Assembly (NCBI GenBank): GCA_037349105.1
Contig: JAYJMM010000118.1
Span: 2,975,501 to 3,039,500 of the forward strand
Length of the DNA: 64,000 nucleotides
Origin: Limnomonas spitsbergensis
Taxonomy: Eukaryota; Chlorophyta; Chlorophyceae; Chlamydomonadales
Reading direction: 5' to 3'
Positions within the stretch are counted from its first letter, which is position 1; each line of letters opens with the position of its first letter. The notes under the pieces were generated by a model. That model made no database searches and was not told where the DNA came from. It saw only the letters and a program-made list of their open reading frames with translations. A program made the translations under genes and the position numbers. Shown one piece after another: positions 1 through 14,600 of the stretch.

Positions 1-201
1 GGCAACACAGCATCAGGCAGGCAAATGGTCACGTGCATCAGGACACAGGCATGCACACCATAAAACCACCCAAAGAGGGATATGCAAGGGCAGAGCGGGG
101 TGAGATTGCAGGGATTGGGGACTCAAACATTTGCACTGAGGAAAGTGAAATGAAGGATTGCAGGCAAAACGTGCTCAGCTGCACACCGGCCCCACACATA
201 C

Positions 202-3200
202 CGTCTGCACATCTGCGATGACTGAGTCCATGTCGATCTTGCACATGCCTCGGATCACGGTGGTGGGCAGCAGGATGAAGGGACCAAATAGGTGGAACTG
301 AGTCTTGGTCACCTGGGCAAGCAGGTGGGCAGATCGATGTCGGTTCAGTCAATGGTCGGTGGCCGAACAACGGACAAGCTTGTCAACTGAATCTACCACA
401 GACAGGCCATGCATCATTTGTGCTGGATCTTGTACATGCCATAGCCGGTGTTCAATTTTGTGCATCTGACTCAGTTTGTCGCTGAGAAAGAGCGTCTCAG
501 GCGTGCTGATTTGCCTAGCTCAGCCACTGCCTCACCTTGGAACTGATGGAAAAATATGATGGTCACCAGTATCCTGATTACGGTCTGTGTGCTACTGAAT
601 TTATTGAACACTCAATGTGTCGCAGCTGATAATTTGAAGTTCCTCACAAAATCATGAACCCCACCAAAGTGATGAGTGCACTATAGGCTATAGCTGGATG
701 CAGCAGAGGATCCCCAGGTCCCCCAGGTGCTACCCCCCCCCTTCCTGCGCCTGCCGCACCTTCGCGTTGATGAAGAAAATGAATATGGTGGCCAGGGTGC
801 TGCACACCACCCCCTCCACGACCATGAGCACCAGCTGGATGTTGTTCACGTTGTTGGCCGTGATGATCACCTCCTGCAAAGATCAAGGGGTGGGGTGAGG
901 GCGGGTGAAAGGCTGAGGGTTGAGGGTTCAGGGTGGATATGCTTGTCGGCGGTAGGGAGCCCCTTCTGCAGTCTTATAGAAACAAGGCGAAAGGGATTAC
1001 CCTGCCCAGCCTCTTCCCGTCTGAGGTGCAAAGCCAGAGGGAGCAGCAGGAGGCAGAGTCCCTAAAGGCAGAAGCCACATCCACATGAAGGCAAGTAATT
1101 TGAACCTGCATCTCCGACCATCGCAGGACCTACCCCCCCAATGATCTTAGGACGAGGCTGTACCAATTGAGCTCCTCTTGGCGTGTGGGTTCCCAGTGAC
1201 CAGGCTACCAGTAATTAACACTTGGGTGCATCAGAGCGCTGAGGGCAAGCCCATGACATCCGGATCACTCACCTCCACCACGAGATCCATCGTGGCAAAC
1301 ACAAAGTTGTAGATGCCAATCATGTTGGTCGTGATGTACAACACAAACGACCAGTCGCGCCACTCATTGGTGCCCGCGACTGTACTGTTGTGTGCGTGCG
1401 CATTTTGCCAGACGTTCTTAGCAGCGGCCTAGAGCAGTTGGGGGGTGGGGTGGGGTGGGGTGAAGCCAGGATGGTGGGCAGCCGGATGGATGGCCTGATG
1501 GCATAGCCCGAGTGTTTGACCTAGAAAAGAAGAAGGGATTGGGCGGACAACATAGATGTGAACTATTACATGCATAGATGGCTCCCCCATCCCGCCTCAC
1601 CAGATAGAGCCTTCCTGCATCCCACATGCTGTAATTCCTGAAGCTCAGCTTGGGGTTGACTCCGGCCTCCTGATCGTTAAAGATGCTGACGTTCAGGCTG
1701 GGCTCCTTCCAGATGACATCCAGGCCGGACACCTCAGACATCTTCATGACCGCAAAGTAGGAGTTGGTCATGTCGGCCTGCGTTTTGAAGTTCCGGTGGC
1801 ATTAGAGGCGGGAGAAAACAAATGGGTAAACAGGAGCATGTCATGAGCACGGAGGATGAGGTGGACATGGTTTATCATAATGCAGAAAAGCAATATGACA
1901 GAAGGGTTTGACAGAAGGGTGTTTCTGGGTTCAGGGTTTGAGATTTAGGAGTAAAAGACCCAGATGGAAAACCGGACACAAGGGTAAAGGGTTCAGGGTG
2001 TACAAACAGCCCTTTTGTAAAATGCAAACATGCCTTCGACCAGTCGTCAGCGTTTTCCATTTGTGTGGGGGAACGCCACTGATTATTTAATATAAGAGGC
2101 TCCCTTCAATTCCAGGGAGTGTTTTCCTTCTCCATTGAGGCTGCAAAGCTATAAGCAACCTACAACAAGGATATCTCATTGGTATGCCGTCATGGTAGCC
2201 ACGATCCCAACTCTGTTCAAAGGGTCGGTTTAATCCATCCCCAGGGTATGTAATTTTAAATCTTCAGCAAACCAGAAACCTCTGCAGCAACCTGATGTCT
2301 GCCCTTACGCCTGCCTGCATAAGCCTGAGCCACCTTGCAATTGATTAAATTGAGCTACGGTTATCATTAATTGATTTGTTCCCCGATTAAGTACAATGTA
2401 CCTGCAGTAGGTTGTTGGTGATTTCCAGCCTGTCGAGAATCCTGCCGATGTCATCTGTGGAGGTCAGACCCTGTAGCCCGGGCGTCCCAAGGCCGCTGAA
2501 CAGAATGTCAAGCGACTCCACGGCGACAAAGACCTCACCGATTGAGACCCCCATCCTGCCTGTGGCAGCATGGCATGGTGCAGGGTGGGTTGCGGACAGC
2601 ATACACATTTCGCTCAAGATTCAAGAGACAGCTTAAGGCCCAGGGCCTTTCATTTTAGAAGCACAGGCAGAATGAACGAACAGTCATTCCATTGTGGGGC
2701 GAGCACGTAAGACTGTAGGTCCACCAAGCAGAACATTAGCAAGGTGAGGACAGGCGGCGGAACCCACAAGCTGAGTGTTTTCAACCTGTCCGTGGGGATG
2801 AGGCCCATCAGGGGGCTGGTGTCTGAACCCTAGTTCCTTACCGATGGTGTCCAAGGTTGTGACCCCAGTGGCCTGCGTGGTGAGTGGCAGGAACATGGCC
2901 ATGAAGCAGGCGATGCTGACTGCGACCACAAACACAATAGCGCCGTAGGCCTGATACTTGAACATGCGGGAGTCGCGCATCATGAAATCGTGAGTCATGA
3001 TGCGCGCCACCTGTGAGGGAACAGGGCAGGGCAGGTAGCCAGGGACATCAAGGCTGGCAGACAGCAGGAGGGGAGAAATTCATAAGCTCATTGATAGCCT
3101 TGTTAGTTACAGCTTTAAGTCATTCACTGGTAACCTTCAAACAAAAATCGGGAAATCCACAAACCGAGCATATAGTTCACACTAGTGCTGATGCCAAGAG

Positions 3201-5604
3201 CTCTACCTTTTTGTACCGCTGCCCGCGGCGCATGTCCCCGTCCTCTTGGCCCGTAACCTTCTGCGTGGTCATCGCCTGGTCCTCGCTGCTCTGATGGCTC
3301 GAGGCATCAGGGTCCCGCGCAAACGCCTCCTTGCCATCGAAAGTGGAGACTGCGTTTGCATCCAGCCTATCCGGCACATGCTCATCGATGGGCAACAGTC
3401 GGGCGGAGTCGCTGTAGCCGAGGCCTGCGGGGTTGTCGCCGACGACGCTGTCCTCGCCGACGGACGAGCGCGGCAGAGCTGCAGGGAGCGCATGCTGACC
3501 GGCATTCGGCTTCCCGCCCGATAGCACCCACGAGGAGGCGCGCTGCCGGCCCTGGCGGATGGGGGCCTCAGCAGCCTGACGCAGCAAGACATCGGTTGTT
3601 GGATTGTCAGTCAGCAGAGGTGACACGAACACAATCAAAGTACCGGTCAGCATGACAGAAGTTGAATTAGGCAGTCATGCACCCATAGGATGCTCACCAT
3701 GCAGGCATGCACAGATGCAGGTCGTGAAGGCGGAGTACGTTACCCTTTATATGCTTATGTGCCCCCACCTGAACCGGGAACCTTGCAAAATATTACCCTG
3801 GACAAGGAGCACGTCATTCTCACCTTCTCATCATCATCAGATACGCCATCGCCGCCGCTGCCCTTGGTTTCATACCTAGTTGCATGAGGGACAAAACAAG
3901 AAGTTGAAACAGTGCCACTCACACTATCTATGTCATTCTCTGCCCTGTCCACTGACAAAATTATCGCTCGTGCCCTAAGGATTTCCCCCCTCTGTGATTC
4001 AAGGCTACTGTCGCGGGATTCATGCCAGAGGTTTACCACACCACAAACCCAGGATTTGAAGCTCATTCGAAAAGTTAGATGGTCCTGTACACTAGCTTCA
4101 TGAAACACTAAATTCGAGTGACCCCCCAGGCCACCTGTACCTATGTTTACTTCACCTGTACCTGTGTTTACTTCACCTGTACCTGTGTTTACTTCACCTG
4201 TACCTGTGTTTACTTCACCTGTACCTGTGTTTACTTCACCTGTACCTGTGTTTACTTCACCTGTACCTGTGTTTACTTCACCTGTACCTGTGTTTACTTC
4301 ACCTGTACCTGTGTTTACTTCACCTGTACCTGTGTTTACTTCACCTGTACCTGTGTTTACTTCACCTGTACCTGTGGTTACTTCAATGTGCACCAGACTC
4401 CCTTCAGAAGGCCACCTGGTGCCCGCTGCTGGACCCATAGGCACCAAACCTTGATTGCCCGGCCTACGCCTGGTGGCACATGCAGCAGGCCCCGGTGGCC
4501 ACTGGCCATGATGCAGCCGAAGCATGCTAAAAGAAACAATGGTGAGCGTCTCCCTTGGTCCAACCCAGAGGGTCAGCCAGAAAACCCTGGACCTTCTCAA
4601 CAATATGAGCAGCGGGAAAGAACAGAAAAAGCAGCGGCAGTAGCAGCAGCAACCAACACTTACGGCGCTTCATTGTCGTCCTTGAGCTCCTGCACCAGCT
4701 CATCCAAGGATAGGCGCCCGATGGTGACTGGGCGGGCAAAAGAGCGGTCCTCCCGCGGCATGTTGACAGAGTCATCATAGCTGAGGCGGCGGCGGTTGAC
4801 ATTGCCGCGCTTGAAGGAGCTTAGGGGCTGCCTAGCCGCGTCGGGGTTGAGGGCAGTAGCCGGACCGCCATAGCCAGGGAGTGCCGGGGGGTGCGGGACC
4901 TGGCTGTCCAGCAGCTCCTCTGAGGCTATCAGCGCATGGCACTTCGGAGGGTTGTCCTGTATGGCACATGGCCATAGGACAGTCAGGTGGGCATTGGGGC
5001 CTAATACAAGGGTTTAAACAGCAGATTAAAGTCTGGTATCAGTCGCTCTCACACCCCTGGTGCTATCAAGAAAGCATAAAAGTCGCCGGACATCCATGCC
5101 TCACCCAGCATTCCTTCACACTATTACATCATACTTCTTCAGGATAAAAGGGTTGAACCAGCAACCAGGCCTGTCGTGCATGCCATTTCCAAGCCTACCA
5201 TGAGGATCTCCTTGAAGTCTTGAGGGCCCGTGCAGGGGTTGAACAGGTGAATCACGAGACAGGTCTCCCTCTTGAACCTCTTGACATTAACCGCCTGCGG
5301 ACGGTGGGGAGGCAGGGCAAGAGGGTTCACAGCTAACCTGGGCCACTGCATTCCTTTGCAGGCAGCAGCGCTCCTCGGTGGACTAACAGGTCACAGCCTC
5401 ATTGGTCACATTTTGATCTGTGCCAGACCTGGCCTGAATGCCACCTCCTCCTCTTTTACTCCTCGGAGAACACAAGCAGTGGTTTCCTATTGTTTACGCC
5501 CACCTGTACGGAGATGTCCAGCACCTGGCCGTCAGTCAAGTGCTTGGTGGTGATCAGGCTGACAGCCCCGGGCTTCCCCGCCTCAAACTCCTTCATGGGC
5601 TTCC
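202..5604 (-). other. TmcB-like gene: exons 33-43, charged linker and C-terminal membrane region
   Basis: Exons: 5504-5604, 5199-5294, 4664-4956, 3824-3875, 3207-3575, 2842-3010, 2402-2559, 1601-1777, 1273-1428, 760-873, 202-312. Exons 35-37 encode a low-complexity charged stretch (residues ~1345-1582) with many S, D, E, R and G, suited to phosphorylation. Membrane segments follow in exon 38 (GAIVFVVAVSIACFMAMFL), 41, 42 and 43. Between them, exons 39 and 40 would lie on the other face of the membrane. The intron between exons 40 and 41 contains a possible extra mini-exon near 1520; without it the frame still holds. Confidence 0.75.
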
Positions 5605-8600
5605 CTGCACCACTCAGGGCGATTCAAACCATTAGGATGCAAACAGGGGCAGGTATGAAGGTGGGCGGGACTAGAAATAGCTGGGATGAAAGTGAAGGAT
5701 CCCTTATGCCCTCTAAGGGGGTGCGACCGCTGTTTCAGTTTCTAAACGCAACCCTTCAAAACAAAAAACATGAAAATTAAGGATACAACAACAGCAATTA
5801 CAGGATTGGAAAATGCAAACCCGTCTCCTTCCCCTCCCCTCACGGCATATTCAAAGGAACAGAGCTCGCAGCTTATGCCAAAGTTACCCCTGTCCACACC
5901 GTCACCATCAAGCAGCCCCATGCCCCTTTCAAGTGCCACCCTCACCCGTTTCCTGCTTCATGCCTCCTTTTCTTCCCTTGATCAAGGCCTTGATTCCACG
6001 GCCCAGGTCGGGAAGGAACATGTCTGAGACCTCCAGGCCAGCCATGACGGGCAGGATGGCGCTGATGTGGCGACCCACAAAGCTGGCATCGCTTGTGCCC
6101 ATCAGGAGACCTAGTGCAACAAGGAAGTGGAAGCCGGGGGGGAGGGGCAGGAGGAAAATGAGGGGGCAGGGGCCAGGACTTGATAGGATGAAGAGAGGCG
6201 ATCATTCTTTCCATGTTCGATTGCACGTTTTTTGTTAACGTGTCGCAACGGCGTTGACGCAACTACACTGAGCCTTTTTTTGAGAGGGCCAAGCAGAGCG
6301 TACAGGTAGGTAACGTGATGCATTTTTCATCTGCATCAGGGAAACACATTTGCAGGGCCGTTGCACTGGTCCTTCCACCGTAACCACTCCTAATCCGACA
6401 CAAATCTTTCCCTCATGCAATATTGTTTTTTACCTGGCTGGTTAATGGGCAGGTCGGAGGTGCACGTCACCCAGCAGGATTTAGGGTTCAGGGTTCTGTG
6501 CTTTAACCCGTCTGGCAGATGGGTAGGCCTATGAGGTGCGCGTCACCGGGCAGGGTTCAGTATTACGGGTCCAGGGGCTCTTACCTGGCTGGTACATTGG
6601 CAGGTCTGAGGTGCGCGTCACCCGGCCGGATCTGTCCAGATGCAGCATGCCAGACATGATGTCGGCCTGGGTCGTGAAAGGGGAAGGGGCAGGCGAATCA
6701 GGAGGGCGGTGTGGTGAGAAAGTGATCCACTTGTGGCCAACGGGACTAGGGCAAGGTAGCAGATAGGGATTTCTTGGAGTACAGAAATCATAAAACCACT
6801 GAGGTGCCAGACAGAATACCAGACCCGGCCTTAGCAGGGCCTGTCCATCTGCAAGGCCTGACAAGGCAATTAACCCTTGATTTCTGAAGAGCTTATGACC
6901 CCACCTGTACCCCTCAGGTGTACTCTACTGCCTCCCGCTGCAGTCTACAAGCACACATGGTGGCATGCAATGCGCTTTGAATGACCTCCAGCCGGCACAC
7001 CGTCCCCTCCTTGGGGCCGGCGAGAGTAAAAGCAGTATCTCAGGTTGAGCAGAAGCCCATCATCCAGAAAAACCATGCTTGCAAACACCCTCCACGAGTT
7101 ATACTCCAGCACCCGCCCTTTCCCTGAGCATTCTTTATAGCAGCATCTTGTTGCCTCTGCTCTCACTATACAACAAGCCCCCTGCCCCCCCAACCGCTTT
7201 CACTCACCCTCCACAGCTTAATCTCCAACACCAGCCCTGCTCCAAAGTTCAGACCTTCCTTGCCCTCCTTGCCCGCAGCAGGCTCCTTGGTGGCCCGCTG
7301 AGGCTGCACGAGGATCTCCTGAAAAGAGTCCTTGGTGGACATCCTGCGCGGCGGCACATCATCGTTGGCCATCAAGTCACTCAGACTTTCCTCCGGCGAG
7401 ATCTCAGGTTGCGACTTGACCACCACCACGCCGGGCTTCTTGTCCATGACCGGCCCCTTATCAGCGCTCTGACAGGTCTTGTGCTCTGGAAAGTGGACGA
7501 TGACCTACAGGTGGGGTGAAAAGCCAAGTGAGGCAGCCGCCGACACAGGGGCGGGGAAAGCCTGGGGGCACCCTTGCTGCTACGTCAGCCCTTCAGCTGA
7601 TGCTACCCTAGACACCCCATCAGGCTCCCACAGCAATGTCCCCTAGCCATCCACCCCTCGAGGCACATACCTGGGCTCATGTACAGGTACATCCGTACAT
7701 GACACTGCTACTTTCTGTAGCCCACCTGCATGGTGGCTAGGGAGGCGTCTGTCCTCTTGGGCTGGCTCCTTTAGGACCCCAAGTCCACTCTGCGGCACAC
7801 ACCTGCTAGGTGCATGACACTGCCAGTCCCCCAAGCCTACCTGCATGATGGCTGGGGAGGTGGCCTTGCTGTGCAGGTGACTGGCGATGGCCCCTGACAG
7901 CGCTCCACCCCCAATGTTGTCCAGGATAGGGGACGTGACTCCAACACGGAAGGACTCCCCAGGCGCCTCCAGGGACCTGCAGGCAAAGGAGAGGGGGGGG
8001 GTGAACAAGGGGACGCGACTCTCAAGCTACTTGGGACCTGGCAATAGCAGGAAGGGAGCATGCTTGAGATGAATGCTGGGTGTGGGGTGGAATCCTTAGC
8101 GGAGGACACCTCAAGGAGGAGTGCCTCCACTCCTTGGTTAATCATTCCAGCATACCATCCATATGACCCGGGACTCAACCGGAAGATTCAGGCAAACCAC
8201 TACTACGATACTTTCCTGTACCGGTACTTCTTTTGGGCAAGGTGTACCGGCCTCTCAAAGGGAGGACCGCCATTGCAGACAATGTTCCCCCTGTATCTTC
8301 GCACCTGATTGCGAGGTTGACAAGCATGTCCTGAAAGCTCCTCGCAGCCATAGCCTCGGAGGTCCCTTCTGCAGCAATCAGTCGTGAAGCACAAAATATT
8401 AGCCGAGTCACACAAGGCCCTTAGTGACAGGTAAAACTCAAGTGCAATCACAGGAGCACAGTCCGAACAGAAAGAACCTACTTCAGTACTTCTGCCCGAG
8501 GGACACAGAACTTGAGGAACAGATAATCACAGCATGGGCAAAACTCACACACACGTGCCATCACAAGGTTCCTTCTACCCCCCGTACTTTTGATCCTCCA

Positions 8601-11600
8601 GGTTGATTCCCCACCTTTGGTTTGGAACACGTCAACGAACGTGGACATGGGCTTGCCCACCATGTCCTCTGGGTCGAAGCCAAATAGAGCCGAGGGGCTG
8701 CCCCCCACCTTGGTAACCCGCCCCTCTTGATCCAGCATCACGGACAGGCGACGCTCATCCATGGCCTGCAGGCAAGGAACCACCCGGCATCACAAACAAG
8801 CTGTGGATGATGAGGGTAGGAGGGCAACGCAATGAGGCCAGAGGGATCGTCGTGCATAGGAGGTTTGGCAACCGGGCTTCAATGCAGTACCGGTGGGCGA
8901 GAAAACCACGCTACTGCTTATGAGTTCCCCATTATGATGTGAACACAACAGGCTGGAACGACAGGGTCTTGATGAGGGGATGGCCGGATGATGGCCGGGC
9001 ACAACGAGGAGGAATAGGTCAAGCTCCCAGTCAAATTAATGAGGGAATTGTAGCCCCTTTGAATGGATGCCTAGACCTTGTGATAGCAAGCCCTGCCCAC
9101 TGACCTTCTCCATAGTTGATGCCTGGAGCATGACAATGTTGGCTGTCTCTCCCGTCTTGTCCAATCTGCGAGTCCGGACCTTGATTTTGTAGGGACGGGG
9201 CTTGGGGCCCTCATCCGTGGATGCCAGGAGGCACACGCTCAGCCCAGAGCGGCACGAATAGGGCGGAAGGAAGGGAGGTAGCTCTTGCTGAAATCACAAG
9301 AGGGGGGAGAATGTTATGAGCAGGTAAGGTATTGAGGCAGGGAGGGAGGAAGCCTTGCTCCAATGCCTGTCAGAAATAAACACATTTCTATACAGATATA
9401 GGGTTGAGCAAAGGTGGCAAGGTTGTTATTTCTTGACCCCTCCTGTTGCTGCCTGTCATGCGGGACGCATCTGCCCCTCTCCCTCCTTCTCACCGTGATG
9501 TGCACTTGATGCAGCTGGCTGAACGGCTCTGGCAGGATCACATCCCACACATTGTCGGCCAGCTCCCCCAGCAGGTCCAGCACAGAGAAGCCCAGGTCAG
9601 CTGCAATACCTGTGCTGACGTGCAGCAGCCTGCCCTTGCCATCCGAGACCATCATGGACTCCGAGTCATCCCGCGTGATGTTGAGGATCATCATGTGCTG
9701 GCCACGAGCGCCTGATTGGCAATAGAGGAGCAACAGGGCTCATGCTTCATCAAGTCAGGAGGGTTTAGGGCCCTAGTACCAAGAAAGCTATATAGCTTGC
9801 AGCGGCATAATTTAGCAGTGCAGCATGGGACTAGGATGCACTCGTGCCAGTACATGGTAGAATGAACAGGTGGTGTCCCGGTTCTCACCCCCGCCGGCAG
9901 CCATGACGACTTTGCATTCGATGAGCCCAGCAAACTTGTGCTTCATTTGCATGTCCACAATGATCTTGTCTGGGATGTCTGCCACAACGCCCCCAGGCTC
10001 CAGAGCCGCAGCCGCCAACATCGCGGCCAGAGCGTCAGCCTCTCGCTTGTTTTTGAACGCGCTGCGAGCATCAGGGGTCAGGGTTAGAGTTTCAGACACC
10101 AACTATATTTTGTCTTTTAGACCCGATAGACCTCTTTGAGTTCATCCCACACTGGGAGGGTGTATAGGGAGAGGTTGGGCTGCTGCATCAGGCTGCATTC
10201 TTCTTCTGCAGTACCAGGATCAGCAGCTCAACCTCCCCGTCCACACCCTCCCACCCCAAACAGCAGCAGCATGTCCACCACCAAGCCTAACAGTGTAGGA
10301 CATTATCCTTCCCCCCTCTCCCCAGCACTCCATGCTCTCACGTCTCAAGCTTTGCTGTATCCTTGACCAGCGTGCTGAAGTAAGAGCCGGGAAGGTCCTC
10401 TGGGCGGTACCCAAACCAGTCGGAGAAGGTCGAATCCACACTCAAGATGACGCCGCTGCCCAACACCCAGGCGCGAGCGGTGTCTTTGGGCGCGGGAACG
10501 GTCTGCAAAGAGCGGCCGATATATGATAAGTGTGAGTGTGAAAGATTCCAAAGCAGGAGCTAGGAGCTGGCAAGCTTTCCGGACCCCCGCCAAGCACACA
10601 CTTATATTTTGTTACCTACTAATATTTAAGAGATATGTCAGGGTCAAGCCAAACATCGTTGGGTAAATATGGGACATGTACATTGCCTCTCCAGGTTGCA
10701 TAAGAAGCATGAGCTAGTGGCTGATTGTGGAGAGATGGATTTGCTCACCGGGCTTGCTCCCCACGAACAGGAGTCTGGGATCAATACTGGGCTAAGAAAA
10801 TTAGAGAGATGTGCCGGTGAGGCGACCTCCTGTGTGCGTTCCCCGGCTGTTGCTGGGTCAGGCTAGGCTGTGTCTCACCGTAAAGATGCCCATGAAGATG
10901 GAGTCCATGCCGAATCCCGACAGCTTGGTGGTAAAGACGTTAACAGCCATCACATAGCGGTCCTTGTGCTGTGGGGTGACAAGATGGGAATTGAAGACGT
11001 TCACAATCCATTTGTGTCGACTGCAAATAGATTTCAAGCATGAGATGTAGTGGTGCCTGAAATTTATCTGAGACCTCGGCAGCCTTGTTCAAAAATACGA
11101 AAGTGACAAATGTATCTGGTAGCCTAAATGCCAAAAAAAATGATGAAACGCGGTCTTTAGATTCAATCATGGTTTTCGTCATCCATCAGCCTTCCCGTCT
11201 GCTCCCCAGGGTCCTACCACGACCACCGTCTCCATGGTCTTGTCCAGAATTGTTGACTTGCCAGTGGTGACATGCTTCATCACATACTGGTCCTGAAAGG
11301 GGAAGGAGAGGAAACAGAGGAACATCAGTGACGCTAGGCCCAGGCATGATCAAAGATCTGTCAGGCTGGATATATCGTATGCGGGTATGGTAGTCTCACG
11401 GCCCCAGCTCACTGCGCTGCCTCCTGCAGAATCAAGCGCGTTAGCGATTCAAAATCATTAGACTGGGGATGGGAGCATCTCATGGGACACTGCCTAAATA
11501 TAGGGAACGATGGATCCAGTAATAGCCAGCTCTTGCCAGGTACAGAAGGAGAAACCTTCCTACGAGTAATAGGAACATAACTAATATTTCTCAGCATTTT

Positions 11601-14600
11601 GTTCTTAAATTGATACACAAAATCCTGCAGCCAACTACCCTTTTGTTTGAACCTACATGCTGATCGCTGAACGGGCGCGGGACGATCATGTTGATGTTCT
11701 TTCCGACCAGCTCCTTCTGCGTGTAGCCCATCGCGTCACAGGCCACCTGCAGGCCACATAGACTGCAGTCAGAGCTCTGCATTCCATTCAGTGATTGTTC
11801 CTAGGAGGCGAATGGGACTCAAACTACCAGCTGTATGTTCCGCAAAAAAATGCCAGCAGGAAGCTTTTACAATTTTCAGCGCAAGCACTAATTACAAAAA
11901 TAATGTTGCATGGAGGCCATCTGGTAAATAGCTTACGAGGACCAAACCAGGTGGCACCCACCTTGACTAATGCTAATCAAGCCATGCAAATCTGATCAAC
12001 TAGACTTCTATACTGACGCACCTTGTTCACGTTCTGGATGATGCAGCGCGCGTTAATGATGATGACGGCCTTGGGGTCGACATCCCCAGTGGAGTTGCCG
12101 ACCTGGCCCTCCTCAGTCTTTGACATTGACTCCGTCATGAAGGCGCTCTGCTTGGCATCCTCCTCGTCTTGCATCAGACGATCAGCCTCCCTGCGGTCAA
12201 AATAATGTTCGTCCCTGTTGGCTGTTGATCCACCTGCACACCAACAGGCTGATCATCATCCCTCTACCTGGGTAGACCCCGAGCTACGCTTGTCCTGGAA
12301 ACCGCCCGTCCCTATAGGATTGTAGTTTATATGCCTGCTTGATTGGGTTGGTTGCATGAGGCTGGATCGGAGGTGGGGAGGGGCTTGGGCGATTTGTGCC
12401 CACCCGCATCTGCACTTTCACACTTGTGTCCCGGATGGGCTGGAAAAGATGGAATGGGTCAAACCAGAGGAAGACAGAGCTGGGTTGCAGGAGGGCAATA
12501 TAAAACGTCCAGCATCCCTGCGTTCACAGTAACTGACGTTTTGGGGAATTCAAGACACAGATCAGGACAATTACAAACCCAGTGGGTGCCTTGCCCAGTT
12601 CCAGTTTTAAACAGACTTTAGCTTCGAAGCGAATACATCTCCTGGTTATGTCTCAATTCGGGAGGGGAAATCATCTTTAACCAGGCAACTAATCGTCACA
12701 TTGATTACACAGGTGCCTTACATGTGTAACAGTTGCATGCCTCAACAGTTCATCTAAGGAAGCCTCAAACTTAAATCAAATTCACAGAATGATCCAACAT
12801 GTCTTGAGCTAGCATGTCGCAAGTCATGGACCGAATTATCTAGGTTTTGAGAGCGAGGGTTTGGAGGGTAGAGGACTAGGGTTAAGGGATTCAGGGACCA
12901 CTCACGCAAAGTTCTTGCCGGCGCCCCAGGGATCATTGCGGATCATCTCTAGGAACACGCCGTACATACGTAGAAGCATCCAGTTGTCAGGGCTGCGCAG
13001 GAGCAGCTGCCGGTAGGTGATCAAGGCCTCGTCCACACATGCATCCAGGAACGCAACCTTCTTGTTCAGGTTGCGCATGTCCACGTGCGGCTTCAGCAGG
13101 CTGGTCCAGAAGTCGCTGGTAGCCAGAAAGGCCTCCTTGTTCACCTTCAGAGCCATCCTGCACACGTCAGCAGACCGGCAGTGGGTGACGTTTTGGAAAC
13201 TGAGGTTCGTTAAGTGTCAACTCCTGCACCCAATGGCGCTCTTGAAAGGGCCAATTCGCGTGCCATTAGGCCTATGCCCCTCCCCAGGCCTTGCAAGTCA
13301 GTGCTCTGTGCTGCAGACCTGCCGCTCCCCCAATGCCCATGCCCCACCTGTAGCTGCGCTGCTGCTCCACATATGAGACCAGGTCGGCACCCTGGCTGCC
13401 CTTGGCGCCTGATGACTTCTGAGTGTGCATTTGCTCGCGGGAGAAGAGGGCGAAGTTCTCATACACACTGCACGGGGGAGCAATCAGCAGCAGGTGTCAG
13501 GAGGAGTGATGAGGGAGGAAGGGGGCAACTGCTGCCATGCACGAATATGGAAGTTTGACTTATCAAGGTTGCTGTCAGGTGCACAAAACAGCAGCTGGAC
13601 GGGGGAGTATGTGAGTTGATGAGGCAGGGGCAAGAGCAAGGGCTGTTGTGGGAGGGCAGGGCACATCCTCAGGGGTAGGGGCAGTGGTCAAAAAAGCAAT
13701 CCGAAAGAGGCAGTACAGCATATTTTATTCTTATTAGCAAGCTCAAAGGGTCAGGTAGACCTCGTGGCACTTATATATCCCTTGTTAATCATGGCTTCAG
13801 GGACCCTGCAATCAGCCCTCTTACAAATCATGTATTCTGATCATGACTCCTCACAGCACCTTGAACTCTGAACGCAGGACTCTAAATCCTACAGATACAC
13901 CCCACCTTCTGTCAGCTTCCTGGCCACTGGCAGCTCACACATACCTGACTGGATGCAGCACACCTTAGCCTGCCTTTGGAATGGATGATAGGACCTACAC
14001 CATCATAGGCCTGCCATGGAGACAACTTAACAATACCCCCCCCAGCCCACCTCTTGTCCGCCTTCCTGGCAGCTGGCAGCTCAGACAGCCCTGACTGATA
14101 GCCGCCTTTCACATCCATCAGGAAACTGGAGTAGAGGATGATCATAAATGCGTCCCCGGGGAGCTGCTCCATGCCGGCCTGCAAGAAGTAGTTTGACAGT
14201 CAGGGTGTCCATGAATGTGTGTATGAACCCAGGGTTGGCATTTAAAACTGATGGTCAATGTGTGATCAGAGGATGTTCATGAAAGTGCCCCAGGGAGCTG
14301 CTCCATACCGGCCTGCACTCAGAAGCATGAATGGGCCATGGAATGAGCCGTGTATGTCCCACCATGGCCAGGGAGTTAACCTAGTCATTGAAATGTCGTA
14401 TTTCTCCCTCCTTCTTGAGCTACAGCAGAACGGGTGGCTTCCTTAATCCACGCCCTGTATTGTTTCCCCCTCAACAGCATCCTACCTTGAGGATCACGAA
14501 GGCCAGCTCCACTGACTCGACCACCAGGGTGTCCTCATTCACCCACCTGCAAGCCAGTGTGAACCAGTGTGAACCCGTGTGCTTCAGTTTGAGCGAGCAT

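Noticed and set aside
3755..4603. 282-codon minus-strand frame with many EVNTGTG heptapeptides
   Set aside because: It runs through the 21-bp minisatellite. Exons 35 (ends 4664) and 36 (starts 3875) join in phase without it, so the array is intronic.
12022..12190. A LOV-type photoreceptor
   Set aside because: PAS folds are present but the flavin-adduct cysteine motif of LOV domains is not seen in any of them.
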